Both the position numbers and the translations under genes were made by a program. Source: Veillonella atypica KON (lineage in GTDB: Bacteria; Bacillota; Negativicutes; Veillonellales; Veillonellaceae). Taken from it: a stretch of 64,000 nt of DNA. Position 1 is the stretch's first letter. Every line of letters starts with the position of its first letter. Of this stretch, positions 9,201 to 18,463 are shown piece by piece. A model generated the notes under the pieces. The model did no database searches and was not told where the DNA came from. It saw only the letters and a list, made by a program, of their open reading frames with translations. The DNA is taken from the NCBI RefSeq assembly GCF_002959915.1, contig NZ_PPDE01000008.1, positions 558,001 to 622,000 of the forward strand, in the 5' to 3' direction.

Positions 9201-12200
9201 GTTTATATTTTTGTTCTTTATCTATTGCATTTTGAACATCTGGATGTACAGCATTTTCAATTTCTGGATGTTCTAATTGATAACTCTTATTTAATTCATT
9301 AGCTTTACTTAAAACCTCTCTTTCTTTATCTAATAAATTAACAGGTTTAATCTTACTATAAGCCTTGGCATCATTATAAGCATGTTTTATGCTATTGGCT
9401 GCTTCACCATATTCAAATGCTGATAGCGCACTAGTTTTTCTACTGTTAGCACGTTTGCCAAGTTGTTGAGCTGTGTTCAAAGCAGATACTACTTGCCCAC
9501 CAACACTAACCGTTAATCCAGATCGTTTTTCTTCATGCGTTTGTACTACATGTGATGAGTTATGTTTACCATCAATGTCAACATCCGTAGCAGTTAAGGA
9601 TACCGGACTATTGCTAAAATAGTTAGTCGTTGTGCTATGTATAGTATCGCCAGCAGTAACATTAATCACCCCATTAGTAGAGGCAATATTACTCGCTTCT
9701 TGTGTAGTATAACGACCATCATATGTATCAGTAATTTTTTTACTACCAATAGTAAATCCTAAGCCAGCCCCCATAAGACCTTTTTTCTTACTATGTTGAT
9801 ATGTATCATTGTGACTGCTATCTTCTGCAGAATTTGTGCGTACCTTATTACCAGCACTAATAGCTACGTCACCTGTACCCAACACATTAGATCCGGTTAT
9901 ATTTACATCATGGTTAGCTCCTACTTGAATTGTATTGCCACCAATAGTGGATGCTACCACACCCGTATGCTCGTAATCTTTACGAATCGTATTGACTGTA
10001 CGAGATAATAGCCCTTTTTCCTTGTACTGTAGTCCATATTGATCACGACTATAGGTATTGCCATTTTCAATATTTACATCATTACCAGCAGCTACAGTTG
10101 TTACACCATGTTCACTATTTATTACACCTTGACGAATATTGACATCATTCTTAGCTGCGACTGTTACATTGCCATCACCTAAAATTTGTGTGCCAATTTC
10201 AGTACCTCTATCTGTTCGTAGATAATTTGCAGCATTTAATGTCATATCTTTCTTGGCACTTAATTTTTTAGTATCCACATTAACCGTATTGGCACTAGTA
10301 ATAGAGATATTACCCTCATCTCCACCTGTAATAATAGCGCCAGTTAGATGTACATCCTTATTGCTATGAATGTCTATGGTTCCTTTAGGATTTGATACGC
10401 CAATACGTCCTTGTTGCATAAGTACATCTTGATTAGCTAATTGATGTGTTTCAGCCTCAACGTTTATGTCATTATTAGCACGTAATATAACACTATCATT
10501 ACCGTGAATAGCACCAGTATTTCGAATAGAATCCGTAGCACCAATAGCTACAGTATTCGCATTAAATCGACCCGTATTATCCACTGTATTTGCCTGTACT
10601 ACAATAGAATCAGCCATCATATTACCACTATTCTTAAATGCACTATCCGTATTAGCTATAATGGATTTACCACTTACAACAGCGCCCATAGCATCGATTT
10701 GATTAGCCGATTGTTTAGCTAAATACACCTTAGGATACAATACTTGTTGAGGTTGTCCATTTACAACAATAGTTTTTGTTTCAAGCCATACCATATCTGT
10801 TGTAATGGCTTTCATTTGTTCTTCTGATAAGGTAATGCCAGGCGTCAACTTATATTTTTTACCATATGAAATACCAGCTTCGAGTAATGCTTTATATTCG
10901 CTTTCGTTATCTGTATAACCCTCTAAATATGGTTTACCAGTAGCAGATAGGATTTGTGAATTAATCAGTCCTTGTTCATAGAATCCATCACCTAGGCGCT
11001 TCATTCTTCGGTCTGGGTCATTAGCCAATGCATTTAGCATGAATTCAGAGGATACAAATTTCTTACGATTTGTAAAAGCACTATCTGTTTCAATTAATGC
11101 ATTTGCTGTTATATCAGGATGAATATTATAAATTGCCTGTGTTGGTAATTTCAATCCTTCAATCGTTACATTTCCAATACTAGACTTTCCTTGATTACCT
11201 GTGCCAAACGGATCAAGACTATCATTTACTTTACGTTTATTGGCCTCAGCGATGGTATCCTCAGCATGTTCCTGTATTGTACCAATGGGTTGTATATTTT
11301 GCTCTTCTATGGAAGGCGTCATAAATACTTCTGGCTCCCAATATCGGCGCCATTTATACCTATAACCATGAGCTTTATGAACTCGTTTCGCTTCACTAAC
11401 TTGTGTTGTCCCTGTTTTGAACACCTTATCACTGGTTTTATCACTGATAGTCTCATGTGCGCCATTAAATATAACTTGTCCAGCAGATGCAATTTTGCTA
11501 TTTATATTAGATGAAGCGCCATTGATAACTATATTGCCACCAGCAGAAATAACCCCTGGTTGATTATTCGTAACTTCTGTATGGGTATGCTCCTCTTCAC
11601 TTCGAATCAATGTAAAGTTTTTTACAGGTGGAACGCCCTTATCTACCATTTTAATCGTACCATCAGCTTGTTTCACTGGTACTTTATGAGCCACTCCATA
11701 GCCACCTTTTCCTGTATAGCCAGGGAATTCAGAGACATCAAAGATTTGATTTTCTTCTGGATGATTTTTATCATCAACCTTAAGTTTATCACCATGCTTT
11801 GTAATACCATCCGAAACACGCTTCATGCCAAAGCTTGCATTATCATTAACAAGATTAGACGTTGTTAGAGTCATCTCTCCACCTGATTGAATGGTAGCGC
11901 CCTTATTTTCAATGACATGAGAGCCTGTTAGATTCATCGTATTTCCACTATACAATAAAGCATTTCCATTATTATGGATTTCATTAGCTTGTATATCCAT
12001 ATGGTCACGACTCGCAATTGTACCAGACTTATGACTATCTAATTCCTTTTGTACTTTAGTCATTGCTTCTTGCGCTTTATCATAAGTCTTAGTTAGCTCT
12101 TGTATACGATTGCGATGTGCTTGCAACTCTTCTTTAGACTTATAAGCTGTTATATCTGCATTCCACTCTTTATCAAGCGCCTCTTTAGCTTGTTTTAAAA

Positions 12201-13362
12201 CATCTGCAGCACTTTTATATCTTGCTTCAATAGTTGCATCCGTATGATTAGATACAGTATCCGCTTTAATAGATAAGGTGTTTCCATATATACGACCATT
12301 TTCAGCATTATCTACCGATGTTGCACGAATATCTGTAGTACCATTTGAGTTTACCAAACCATGATTAGTCATAGACGATTGACTTTCAATAGCTAAGCCG
12401 TTATCACCTTGCACAACACCATCTTGTCCCACTGAAATAGCATGACCTGAAATAGACGTCTGACCATTACTTGTTATTCCGCCATCCACTTGAATCATAC
12501 CATCCGCACTAATATTAGTCGCATGAACAGAACTTAATGTACCTTTAACATTAACACCAAGCCCATCATTGGTTCCTTTCATGGTAATAGAGTTAGCATA
12601 CATACCACCAATAGCAGATACATCTAGACCAATTTGCTTAGAGTACCCCAAAGCCTTAGATTCCAAAGACTTGGCATCTATTAAATTTTTACCTGTACGA
12701 GTCTCTACTGAATTAGCCCATACACCTGCGTTTACTTGAGCGGCTTCTGTTAAAATTTGTAAGGAGTTAGATTCTTTTGCATTAAGGCCCTTTCCATTAA
12801 TAGCAATAGAACCTTGTTCTACCCGATAGGTATTAAGATTTCCATTAGGGTCATATTCAGGCTTACCAGTCGTTAATACAGCACGGTCAGTATTTATAAA
12901 ACCGCCTCCATCTACAGTGATCCCATTAGGATTAGCTACAACCACTGATGCTTTACGTCCAGCCACCTCAATAAAGCCATTCATGTTAGTAGGATTATGA
13001 GATGTGACCTCATTTACAATAACCGAGGCAGAGCCACGCATCATATTAGCATTACCTGGCACATACCCAGCTAAGCTCGTATTCGCCATTTGATATGAAT
13101 TATTTAAAATCACACCATTTTGTGGCACATTAAAATTTGTATAATCATTGCGAGATACACCATCTGCCGTAGGTCCTGCAATATTGACTAATGTAATACC
13201 GTTTGCCGCTTGTCCTACTTGTGCTTGTCGATGTTGAGGCGCATTGCGATCTACCTCTATAGGATTCTCTGCATAAGCTAAAGGAACTACTAACGGATCC
13301 ATAACCATGAGGCCCATTGTAAGCCAAACAGCAATTTTATATTGTAATCGTTTTTGTTTCAT
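6295..13362 (-). CDS. Two-partner secretion exoprotein, FhaB/CdiA-like, with variable C-terminal toxin-like end
   Basis: Very large surface or secreted protein of 2355 residues. An extended signal peptide (residues 1-31, ending PLAYA) is followed by the TPS secretion domain (about 35-310) with the hallmark NPNGI at 144-148. A charged coiled-coil stretch lies near 385-445, then long beta-helical filamentous-haemagglutinin repeats (many GNDVNI/ANHDVNITG units) to about 1600. After a non-repeat region near 1700-2180, the last about 174 residues differ in character and contain no recognised domain; they are the candidate toxin. Exported by the FhaC partner 44 bp upstream and coupled to the DUF805 gene by a one-base overlap. 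Ribosome site GGGAGAGAATTT precedes the ATG. Adhesin and contact-dependent inhibition roles are both possible. Confidence 0.9.
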   Translation of the reverse strand: MKQKRLQYKIAVWLTMGLMVMDPLVVPLAYAENPIEVDRNAPQHRQAQVGQAANGITLVNIAGPTADGVSRNDYTNFNVPQNGVILNNSYQMANTSLAGYVPGNANMMRGSASVIVNEVTSHNPTNMNGFIEVAGRKASVVVANPNGITVDGGGFINTDRAVLTTGKPEYDPNGNLNTYRVEQGSIAINGKGLNAKESNSLQILTEAAQVNAGVWANSVETRTGKNLIDAKSLESKALGYSKQIGLDVSAIGGMYANSITMKGTNDGLGVNVKGTLSSVHATNISADGMIQVDGGITSNGQTSISGHAISVGQDGVVQGDNGLAIESQSSMTNHGLVNSNGTTDIRATSVDNAENGRIYGNTLSIKADTVSNHTDATIEARYKSAADVLKQAKEALDKEWNADITAYKSKEELQAHRNRIQELTKTYDKAQEAMTKVQKELDSHKSGTIASRDHMDIQANEIHNNGNALLYSGNTMNLTGSHVIENKGATIQSGGEMTLTTSNLVNDNASFGMKRVSDGITKHGDKLKVDDKNHPEENQIFDVSEFPGYTGKGGYGVAHKVPVKQADGTIKMVDKGVPPVKNFTLIRSEEEHTHTEVTNNQPGVISAGGNIVINGASSNINSKIASAGQVIFNGAHETISDKTSDKVFKTGTTQVSEAKRVHKAHGYRYKWRRYWEPEVFMTPSIEEQNIQPIGTIQEHAEDTIAEANKRKVNDSLDPFGTGNQGKSSIGNVTIEGLKLPTQAIYNIHPDITANALIETDSAFTNRKKFVSSEFMLNALANDPDRRMKRLGDGFYEQGLINSQILSATGKPYLEGYTDNESEYKALLEAGISYGKKYKLTPGITLSEEQMKAITTDMVWLETKTIVVNGQPQQVLYPKVYLAKQSANQIDAMGAVVSGKSIIANTDSAFKNSGNMMADSIVVQANTVDNTGRFNANTVAIGATDSIRNTGAIHGNDSVILRANNDINVEAETHQLANQDVLMQQGRIGVSNPKGTIDIHSNKDVHLTGAIITGGDEGNISITSANTVNVDTKKLSAKKDMTLNAANYLRTDRGTEIGTQILGDGNVTVAAKNDVNIRQGVINSEHGVTTVAAGNDVNIENGNTYSRDQYGLQYKEKGLLSRTVNTIRKDYEHTGVVASTIGGNTIQVGANHDVNITGSNVLGTGDVAISAGNKVRTNSAEDSSHNDTYQHSKKKGLMGAGLGFTIGSKKITDTYDGRYTTQEASNIASTNGVINVTAGDTIHSTTTNYFSNSPVSLTATDVDIDGKHNSSHVVQTHEEKRSGLTVSVGGQVVSALNTAQQLGKRANSRKTSALSAFEYGEAANSIKHAYNDAKAYSKIKPVNLLDKEREVLSKANELNKSYQLEHPEIENAVHPDVQNAIDKEQKYKQEQARKDRLLNINVSIGSSKYKQRNELNEEQYIGSSIGSKTKVDITANSNDMAKGNIHITGSRVEAPVVNVSASNNLRMDAGTNTVVQRDDYTSSGWSIGATVSPHGSGVIGLDANVYKGKENALETTKTHTGTVILGKQVNTVSGNNTEIIGSKVIGESVTTKVGHDLKIESLQDTNDYHKISKNKGISVSYGMSGSARVGFDNSRGTTDSHYASVTNQAGIYAGDGGYNVQVNHATTLTGGIIKGSPDKSKNRLSSNSLKMNDIQNEASYSAKTSGYSLSTTKRTKNNPIGITGSPKMGIPVKGSSKSTTHSAISEGIIEIAEKESLEKINHDTEQALNKLAPIFDKKTIEEKQILLNKISDHGYKLIGDIALKKSHDLTIKAIEASKDGKEKLAQEYIKEAKKWGENGIYRISLHAGFAGVISSLSGDSILTGIKGVTVNDTISNTLKGIKDPGIRKLASIALLRTISINETGQSIVLSATDNNWLTHEEQQEMLSELQSAFSYEEGYSRNHRISEIIGKWAGLSNYRAVHHYGNENDRNEAIDGSLADALASWLPDKSILNGGMNYTLMYLARLNSTSSDIAYSTRSNLELGNYTWKPNAWIATIYETGNPEYSDTYPYARIYENYGDELVDNGHKAITLADGNNAVYDVNTGAFEYTIKPASYTYSEFGDYMADNGYTVHPANGIMTMNYIVFEGKAFAANRAASYELATPMYNRSTSFEGKTSSELPQGTEVGISLIGYGALRNDSVDGVTGALGVDIGLRDIVKNPFEKTSKKDGGDNLLTTPKKPSLSTSDNNSFLSDFSQPHIKLYYKTLTVDKEPLHTGTLDAVDYSVNKSFFRDLLNLNIPKNNIKQREFNYGEGATDLRLRISQDFKVPSVNTGEVNEMINERYGYQPRLNQMAIAYHQLHPTEGRLYYSNNSPGFIYFVRERKTGGKELLIDKDKFIPVSNDIINQYFNEIQRSY

Positions 13363-13406
13363 AAATTCTCTCCCAAACTATATATATGAGATATAACAGC
13401 AATTTA

Positions 13407-15203
13407 CTAAAATCTAAATCCCGCTTGGAATCCTGCTGCTATATGATTTGTTTTATAACCTTCCGGTTTATATAACGGCATACCAACAAAGGCATCATAA
13501 AATATTCCAGACTTAAATTGGCCTCTCATACCAATGGCTGTACCGGCAATAAACCGACCTGTCAATACATCGGTACTAGGTCCATATACGGCACCAAAAT
13601 CTATATTGGCATATATACTTGATTTCCATTTTGGTATATAACTAGCTACTTCATTTCGCATATACCAACCACTCTCAGCCATCAACGTATGCTCACCATC
13701 AAAGCCTTGTACGGTATATCGATTGCCAAGGCTAATCATATCTCGTGAGTATAATTGCTTGCCACCTAATGTCCATTGCCCATGAAATGATGTTGTAATA
13801 CTTGCAGGACGGTGGCCCCATGTACGTGGCATTTGATAATCTACATCTAATAATAGTTGTGTATAACGCGTTGTTGGTGCACCATATCCATAATCAGGTT
13901 GTGATCCAAACCAACCAGCACCTTTTTTTATAGCGACACGAGAAAAGATAGTATTTTGTTTACGATACCGTCGTTCTGAAAGACCTAATTCCAATGATGC
14001 TGTATTCGCTCTCTGTACTTCAATTTCCACATCATTAATATAATTCTTGGAATTACGTTTAGATATCGTTATATCCCAACTCCGTTTAATTGTTCGACTG
14101 CGATGAAATACATGATTCCATGTTCCTCTAAATGTCTTAGCTCGACTAGAACTAATGAATGGATTTACCATAGTATATACCGTTTGATGATATTTCATAT
14201 TACTATATGAAACAGAAAACGTATCTTTACCTCGTGGAATCGAGTAAGAAATACTATGGTTTTTAGTACCCTTGACTTCGCCATCTCGAGCTCCATCCTG
14301 ATTTAAACTCACTTGAAAGGTATCATTAGCATTGAATAATCGATCAATGCCTATAGAAGTCGTCCACTGCAGTTTTCCAGTATCTTTTAATCCAGAATCA
14401 TCAATAGACACTATGCCATGAATTGGAGGCTTTTTAGATGTTTGCAATATAATAGTAGAATATAACGGTTTTGACCCAGCTTCTAACTCAACAGCTACTG
14501 ATTGGGATCCAATTCGTCGCATCTGTTCTAAGCCTTGCTCAATATCTCGAATATTTAATATATCCCCTTCTCGTAATGGAAATGCATTATGCCAAGGTAA
14601 ATGTGGTAAATCTGGCCGATACATAATAGCTTCAATCCGTCCAATTTGTAAATTAAACTGCAATTGTCCCGTGGCAAGGGATTGTTGTGGAATTCCCACT
14701 TTAGATGTAACAAAACCATGCGATAGTAATGAATTATTTAATTGAGTCGATAACCCATTAATATCCTCAATAGATAACTTACAATTAATATAAGGTTTAA
14801 TTTCTTTTCTCAGAAACGAGAATGTCTGAGGAACATCAAGTAATATATCCTGACCTTTTGATTGATAATATAAAGGCCCCTTAATCAGTCTCGTACTATA
14901 TGGCGCAGAATTATCTATCTTAGAATTTGAGTCTCCGCCTTCTTCAGCTAACCGTATCTGCGTGATATAAAAAGACGGTGAAACACTCATAGGTCCTGAT
15001 GCAGGTCTTGGTGTCTTACCGTCTGTATTAGATGATATATGTTGCCATTGTATCCGTTCTTCTCCTAATCGTGCCTCTCTCGCTTCTTGACTAGCTCTTG
15101 CTCTATCTAGTTGTTCTTGTGTGTCTATAGGATTAGCACCATGTCCCTGTAAAGGTATCACACATGCTAGACCTAGATACAAAAGTACCGCTCGCTTAAT
15201 CAT
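13407..15203 (-). CDS. FhaC/ShlB-type two-partner secretion outer-membrane transporter
   Basis: Omp85-family pore that exports the adjacent FhaB-like protein across the outer membrane. 598 residues: signal peptide (MIKRAVLLYLGLACVIPLQG), a charged N-terminal helix (QEQLDRARASQEAREARL), a ShlB-type POTRA region (about 105-200: LDVPQTFSFLRKEIKPYI, then NGLSTQLNNSLLSHGF) and a C-terminal 16-strand barrel with the YTVQGFDGEHTL segment and a terminal aromatic F. A longer frame starts at 15227, but the ATG at 15203 has AGAGAGGAA six bases upstream, which decides the start. Its promoter lies at 15243-15272. Confidence 0.93.
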   Translation of the reverse strand: MIKRAVLLYLGLACVIPLQGHGANPIDTQEQLDRARASQEAREARLGEERIQWQHISSNTDGKTPRPASGPMSVSPSFYITQIRLAEEGGDSNSKIDNSAPYSTRLIKGPLYYQSKGQDILLDVPQTFSFLRKEIKPYINCKLSIEDINGLSTQLNNSLLSHGFVTSKVGIPQQSLATGQLQFNLQIGRIEAIMYRPDLPHLPWHNAFPLREGDILNIRDIEQGLEQMRRIGSQSVAVELEAGSKPLYSTIILQTSKKPPIHGIVSIDDSGLKDTGKLQWTTSIGIDRLFNANDTFQVSLNQDGARDGEVKGTKNHSISYSIPRGKDTFSVSYSNMKYHQTVYTMVNPFISSSRAKTFRGTWNHVFHRSRTIKRSWDITISKRNSKNYINDVEIEVQRANTASLELGLSERRYRKQNTIFSRVAIKKGAGWFGSQPDYGYGAPTTRYTQLLLDVDYQMPRTWGHRPASITTSFHGQWTLGGKQLYSRDMISLGNRYTVQGFDGEHTLMAESGWYMRNEVASYIPKWKSSIYANIDFGAVYGPSTDVLTGRFIAGTAIGMRGQFKSGIFYDAFVGMPLYKPEGYKTNHIAAGFQAGFRF

Positions 15204-15242
15204 ATATTTCCTCTCTAAATAAAACATAAACTCATATTTTAT

Positions 15243-15272
15243 ATTTTATTATGTTTTTTTTTCGAAAGTCAA
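15243..15272 (-). promoter_or_regulatory. Promoter for the fhaC-fhaB operon
   Basis: TTGACT (15267-15272) and TAAAAT (15243-15248) on the minus strand with an 18-base spacer that contains a run of nine A. It lies 40 bp before the fhaC start. Confidence 0.6.
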
Positions 15273-15285
15273 TAGAAGATTTAGC

Positions 15286-15323
15286 AATAAAGGTCTACTA
15301 CATCTAAGCAGTACACCTTTATT
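15286..15323. terminator. Hairpin in the 412-bp gap before the exported cbiK
   Basis: AATAAAGGT / ACCTTTATT stem of 9 bp around a 20-base loop, usable from either strand. The gap 15204-15615 otherwise holds only the two promoters described here and AT-rich sequence; no gene was recognised in it. Confidence 0.5.
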
Positions 15324-15521
15324 TAATATATTTTTATTTTAGAATTCCACATAAAATACAAAAATATAATGATAAATCCTATCATAAACATTGAATTACT
15401 TATAATTATACCGTCATAACCAATAAGAATATTTTTATAAAACATAAGATTATTCCTCATTTATTATGATTTTTTATAAAAAACGGTCGTATTATTTATA
15501 CGTGTACAGGTATGGGGTTTA

Positions 15522-15550
15522 TTGACATCCATCCCCTAGGTTGCTACGAT
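15522..15550 (+). promoter_or_regulatory. Promoter for exported cbiK and binding-protein genes
   Basis: TTGACA (15522-15527), exactly 17 bases, then TACGAT (15545-15550), followed by a 65-base leader and GAGGTG before the ATG. No cobalamin-riboswitch box is visible in the leader. Confidence 0.65.
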
Positions 15551-15615
15551 TGATTATAGATAATATAGTTATGTCTGCATAGTCAGATGATGTTGTTTAA
15601 TGAGGTGATTCACTT

Positions 15616-16617
15616 ATGATTAGTGTAAAAAAACGTGCATTAACAGTTTCTGCTGCATTAGCGGCTTTCGCATTGACATTTGGTGCTCCTGTGCTTGGTC
15701 ACGCTGCATACCAATTAAATCCTGAAGTAAAAGACCCTACTCCAGCATTAAAAGAAGCTTCTGCAATCGGTGTTCGTACACACAATACTGAAGCTTTACA
15801 AAACTTGCCAAACAAAGATGCTATGGTTGTTATGAGCTTTGGTACAACTTTCAAAGATACTCGTGCTAAAACAATTGATGCAACTGTAGATGCTATTAAA
15901 GCAGCTCATCCAAACACAAAAGTAATTACAGCTTTCACAAGCCATATTATTCGTGATCGTATCCAACAAAAAGAAGGTATTACTTACCCAACTCCTGAAG
16001 AAGCATTGGCTGAACTTAAAAAAGACGGTTACACTCGCGTTGCATTAGCATCCCTTGATGTAATTCCTGGTATGGAATACAACTACGATGCAGCAGTATA
16101 TAATTTGTACAAAGATAATTTCAAAAAAATGACACTTGGTACATCTCTTATGTACTGGATGGGTCAAGAAAACCAAACTGACCAAGTTATTGAAACATTA
16201 AAAGCTGTTCAATCTCAATTCCCTAAATTAGGCAAAGAAGACGGTCTTCTTATCATGGCTCATGGTACTCCAGATCCTTCCAATGCTTACTATTCTGTAA
16301 TTCAAGACCGTATCCATACTCTTGGTATGAAAAATGTATTTATTTACACTGTAGAAGGTACTCCAAATCTTGAACAAGTTATCCCTCAATTGAAATTACA
16401 TGGTATTAAACACGTTACATTGATGCCATTCATGATGGTAGCTGGCGACCATGCAAATAATGACATGGCTGGTGCAGAACCAGAATCCCATAAATCCATT
16501 CTTGAAAAAGAAGGCTTCAAAGTTGACACTTACATCCATGGCTTAGGTGAAAATCCTAACATCCGTAACTTATTCGTTGAACGTGCTAACGAATCTTGGG
16601 ACGCATTACAAAAATAA
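15616..16617 (+). CDS. cbiK: Exported CbiK-type chelatase (periplasmic)
   Basis: 333-residue CbiK homolog with a clear signal peptide (residues 1-31, KKRAL then a hydrophobic core ending LGHAA). All three expected metal residues are present: Glu154 (PGMEYNYD), His216 (LLIMAHGTPD) and His279 (VAGDHANNDMAG). Periplasmic CbiK proteins are known from Desulfovibrio, where they are linked to haem or cobalt handling rather than cytosolic B12 synthesis. It is followed 51 bp later by a lipoprotein binding protein of an ABC transporter, so it may deliver or trap metal or tetrapyrrole for uptake. Codon use is cleaner (GCT/AAA-rich) than in many neighbours, suggesting high expression. Confidence 0.88.
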   Translation: MISVKKRALTVSAALAAFALTFGAPVLGHAAYQLNPEVKDPTPALKEASAIGVRTHNTEALQNLPNKDAMVVMSFGTTFKDTRAKTIDATVDAIKAAHPNTKVITAFTSHIIRDRIQQKEGITYPTPEEALAELKKDGYTRVALASLDVIPGMEYNYDAAVYNLYKDNFKKMTLGTSLMYWMGQENQTDQVIETLKAVQSQFPKLGKEDGLLIMAHGTPDPSNAYYSVIQDRIHTLGMKNVFIYTVEGTPNLEQVIPQLKLHGIKHVTLMPFMMVAGDHANNDMAGAEPESHKSILEKEGFKVDTYIHGLGENPNIRNLFVERANESWDALQK

Positions 16618-16668
16618 TCAATCTACAATTTAACTAGTATCGTTATATAACGTACATAGGAGTACATC

Positions 16669-17610
16669 ATGAAAAAACTACTACTCTGTAGTCTTGCTTT
16701 GGTCATGATCGTACTAGCAATAGCTGGGTGTGGTAAGTCCACATCCAGCTCTTCTGCTACTACGAAGGAACTTACCTTTAATGGTGAAACCTATACTGTA
16801 CCAAAGGATCCACAACGCATCGCCGTTCTTTCAAATTCTGTATTGTCCATGCTATACGCAGTAGATGGAAAGGCAATTTCCCGAGCTAGCACGACAGATA
16901 AACTAGCGCCAGAATTAGAAGCATTACCTGCATTAGGTCAAACGGCTAACATCAATATGGAACAATTGTTAGGTTTAAAACCAGATGTGGTATTGGGTTT
17001 GGAAAACCAACATAAAAAATATGAATCCCAATTACAATCTAACAATATCCCAGCCGTACTTTTCAATTACGATGGCATCAAGGATAATGTGCCAATGCTA
17101 ACATTCCTTGGAGAATTAACAAACCATCAAGATAAGGCTAAATCCGTTATTGCCACCTACGAAAGTAATATTCAAAAGGTTAAGGATGCCATTAAAAACC
17201 AACAACCTGCACGTATTGCCGTATTGCGTGCTACCGGTAAAGGTGTGACAGCTGAAACCGACGAAGCGGTAACTGCATCTATGGTCAAAGAATTAGGTAT
17301 GACAAATGTTGTAACATCTCACCTAGATGGTACAACCAAAGATAAAACGGTACCGTATTCTCTTGAAACATTAACCGCTGATAACCCTGATATTATCTTC
17401 GTCGTTACCATGGGTAAAGAAGAAGAAATTACAAAGGCCATGAAGAAAGCTATGACAGATAATCCTGCATGGGCTAATCTTAAGGCTGTACAAAACAACC
17501 GTGTCATCTACTTACCATCTAAACTATTCCTACTTAACCCAGGTCTACAAACACCTAAGGCTATGGCTCGTTTAGTGAAAGAAGCATATGGCATTGATGT
17601 TACATTTTAA
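16669..17610 (+). CDS. ABC transporter substrate-binding lipoprotein, FecB/BtuF type
   Basis: 313 residues with a lipoprotein signal ending LAIAGC (Cys21), so anchored outside the cytoplasmic membrane. The mature part has the TroA-like helical-backbone fold of iron-siderophore, haem or B12 binding proteins (DPQRIAVLSNS, INMEQLLGLKPDVVLG, then a second lobe with NRVIYLPSKLFLLNPG). Ribosome site AGGAG precedes the ATG. It follows the exported CbiK and converges with the FecCD-type permease and ATPase genes, which are its likely partners. The ligand (haem, corrinoid or iron chelate) cannot be told from sequence. Confidence 0.85.
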   Translation: MKKLLLCSLALVMIVLAIAGCGKSTSSSSATTKELTFNGETYTVPKDPQRIAVLSNSVLSMLYAVDGKAISRASTTDKLAPELEALPALGQTANINMEQLLGLKPDVVLGLENQHKKYESQLQSNNIPAVLFNYDGIKDNVPMLTFLGELTNHQDKAKSVIATYESNIQKVKDAIKNQQPARIAVLRATGKGVTAETDEAVTASMVKELGMTNVVTSHLDGTTKDKTVPYSLETLTADNPDIIFVVTMGKEEEITKAMKKAMTDNPAWANLKAVQNNRVIYLPSKLFLLNPGLQTPKAMARLVKEAYGIDVTF

Positions 17611-17626
17611 CATATCCTAACATACT

Positions 17627-17664
17627 AAAGAGGGCATTCCCCATTTCGGGAATGCCCTCTTTCA
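17627..17664. terminator. Bidirectional terminator between convergent transporter genes
   Basis: Perfect 15-bp stem AAAGAGGGCATTCCC / GGGAATGCCCTCTTT with a 6-base loop, between the binding-protein gene (plus) and the ATPase gene (minus). Confidence 0.9.
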
Positions 17665-17680
17665 CTATTAGTCTAGCTAT

Positions 17681-18463
17681 CTACTCAGCTAAACCTTTTA
17701 CGCGTACATATTGTTTATCATCAAAGGTATCGATTTGTACATCTACGGAAAATACATCTCTAAATAGTTCATCCGATACGATTTCTTTCGTGTCTCCAGC
17801 TGTCACTAAATGACCATCTTTTATAATAGCCATATAATGAGAATATTGTACGGCTTGCGTCAATTCATGGAGTACCATCAATACGGTTAATCCTTGTTCA
17901 TCGTTTAATCGTTTTAACAATTCCATGATTTCTAGTTGATGGTTAATATCTAAGTATGTTGTTGGTTCGTCTAACACTAATAATTTTGGTTGTTGTGCTA
18001 AGGCCATAGCAATCCATACCCGTTGCCGTTCACCACCAGATAAGGATGGAATTAATTGATTCCGTAAATGATTCGTTTTTGTAATTCCTAATGCATAGTC
18101 AACGATTTCTCGGTCCTCTTTGGCCGTATTCTTCCACCACATTTGGTATGGATAGCGTCCACAATATACCAATTCTTCTACGGTCATATCCTTTGGCATA
18201 TTAGGCACCTGTGGCAGAAACGCCATTTGACGTGCCAATTCATTTTGTGAATACGACTGTAATGGTTTACCTAAAATAGTCACACATTCACGTGGACTAT
18301 GAATATATCCAATCATAGACCGTAAGAGTGTACTTTTACCACAACCATTAGGCCCGATTAAAGTCGTTATTTTACCAGTAGGGACAGATACATTAATATC
18401 ATGTAAAATATGACGATTTCCGAGAGTGACGGATAACTGGTTTACATCAATAGCCGTATTCAT
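17681..18463 (-). CDS. ABC transporter ATP-binding protein, FecE/BtuD type
   Basis: Cytoplasmic ATPase that drives uptake through the FecCD-like permease. 260 residues with Walker A GPNGCGKST (about 38-46), signature LSGGERQRVWIAMALAQQ (about 140-157), Walker B KLLVLDEPTTYLD and switch His in LMVLHELTQ. The start overlaps the permease stop as TAATG, with GAGGAGGG upstream, so the two are coupled. Family members carry siderophore, haem or cobalamin. Confidence 0.92.
   Translation of the reverse strand: MNTAIDVNQLSVTLGNRHILHDINVSVPTGKITTLIGPNGCGKSTLLRSMIGYIHSPRECVTILGKPLQSYSQNELARQMAFLPQVPNMPKDMTVEELVYCGRYPYQMWWKNTAKEDREIVDYALGITKTNHLRNQLIPSLSGGERQRVWIAMALAQQPKLLVLDEPTTYLDINHQLEIMELLKRLNDEQGLTVLMVLHELTQAVQYSHYMAIIKDGHLVTAGDTKEIVSDELFRDVFSVDVQIDTFDDKQYVRVKGLAE

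Noticed and set aside
7784-13327. Plus-strand and other-frame open frames inside the exoprotein gene
   Set aside because: Low-complexity shadows of the large repeat-rich gene; no ribosome sites, no conserved domains.
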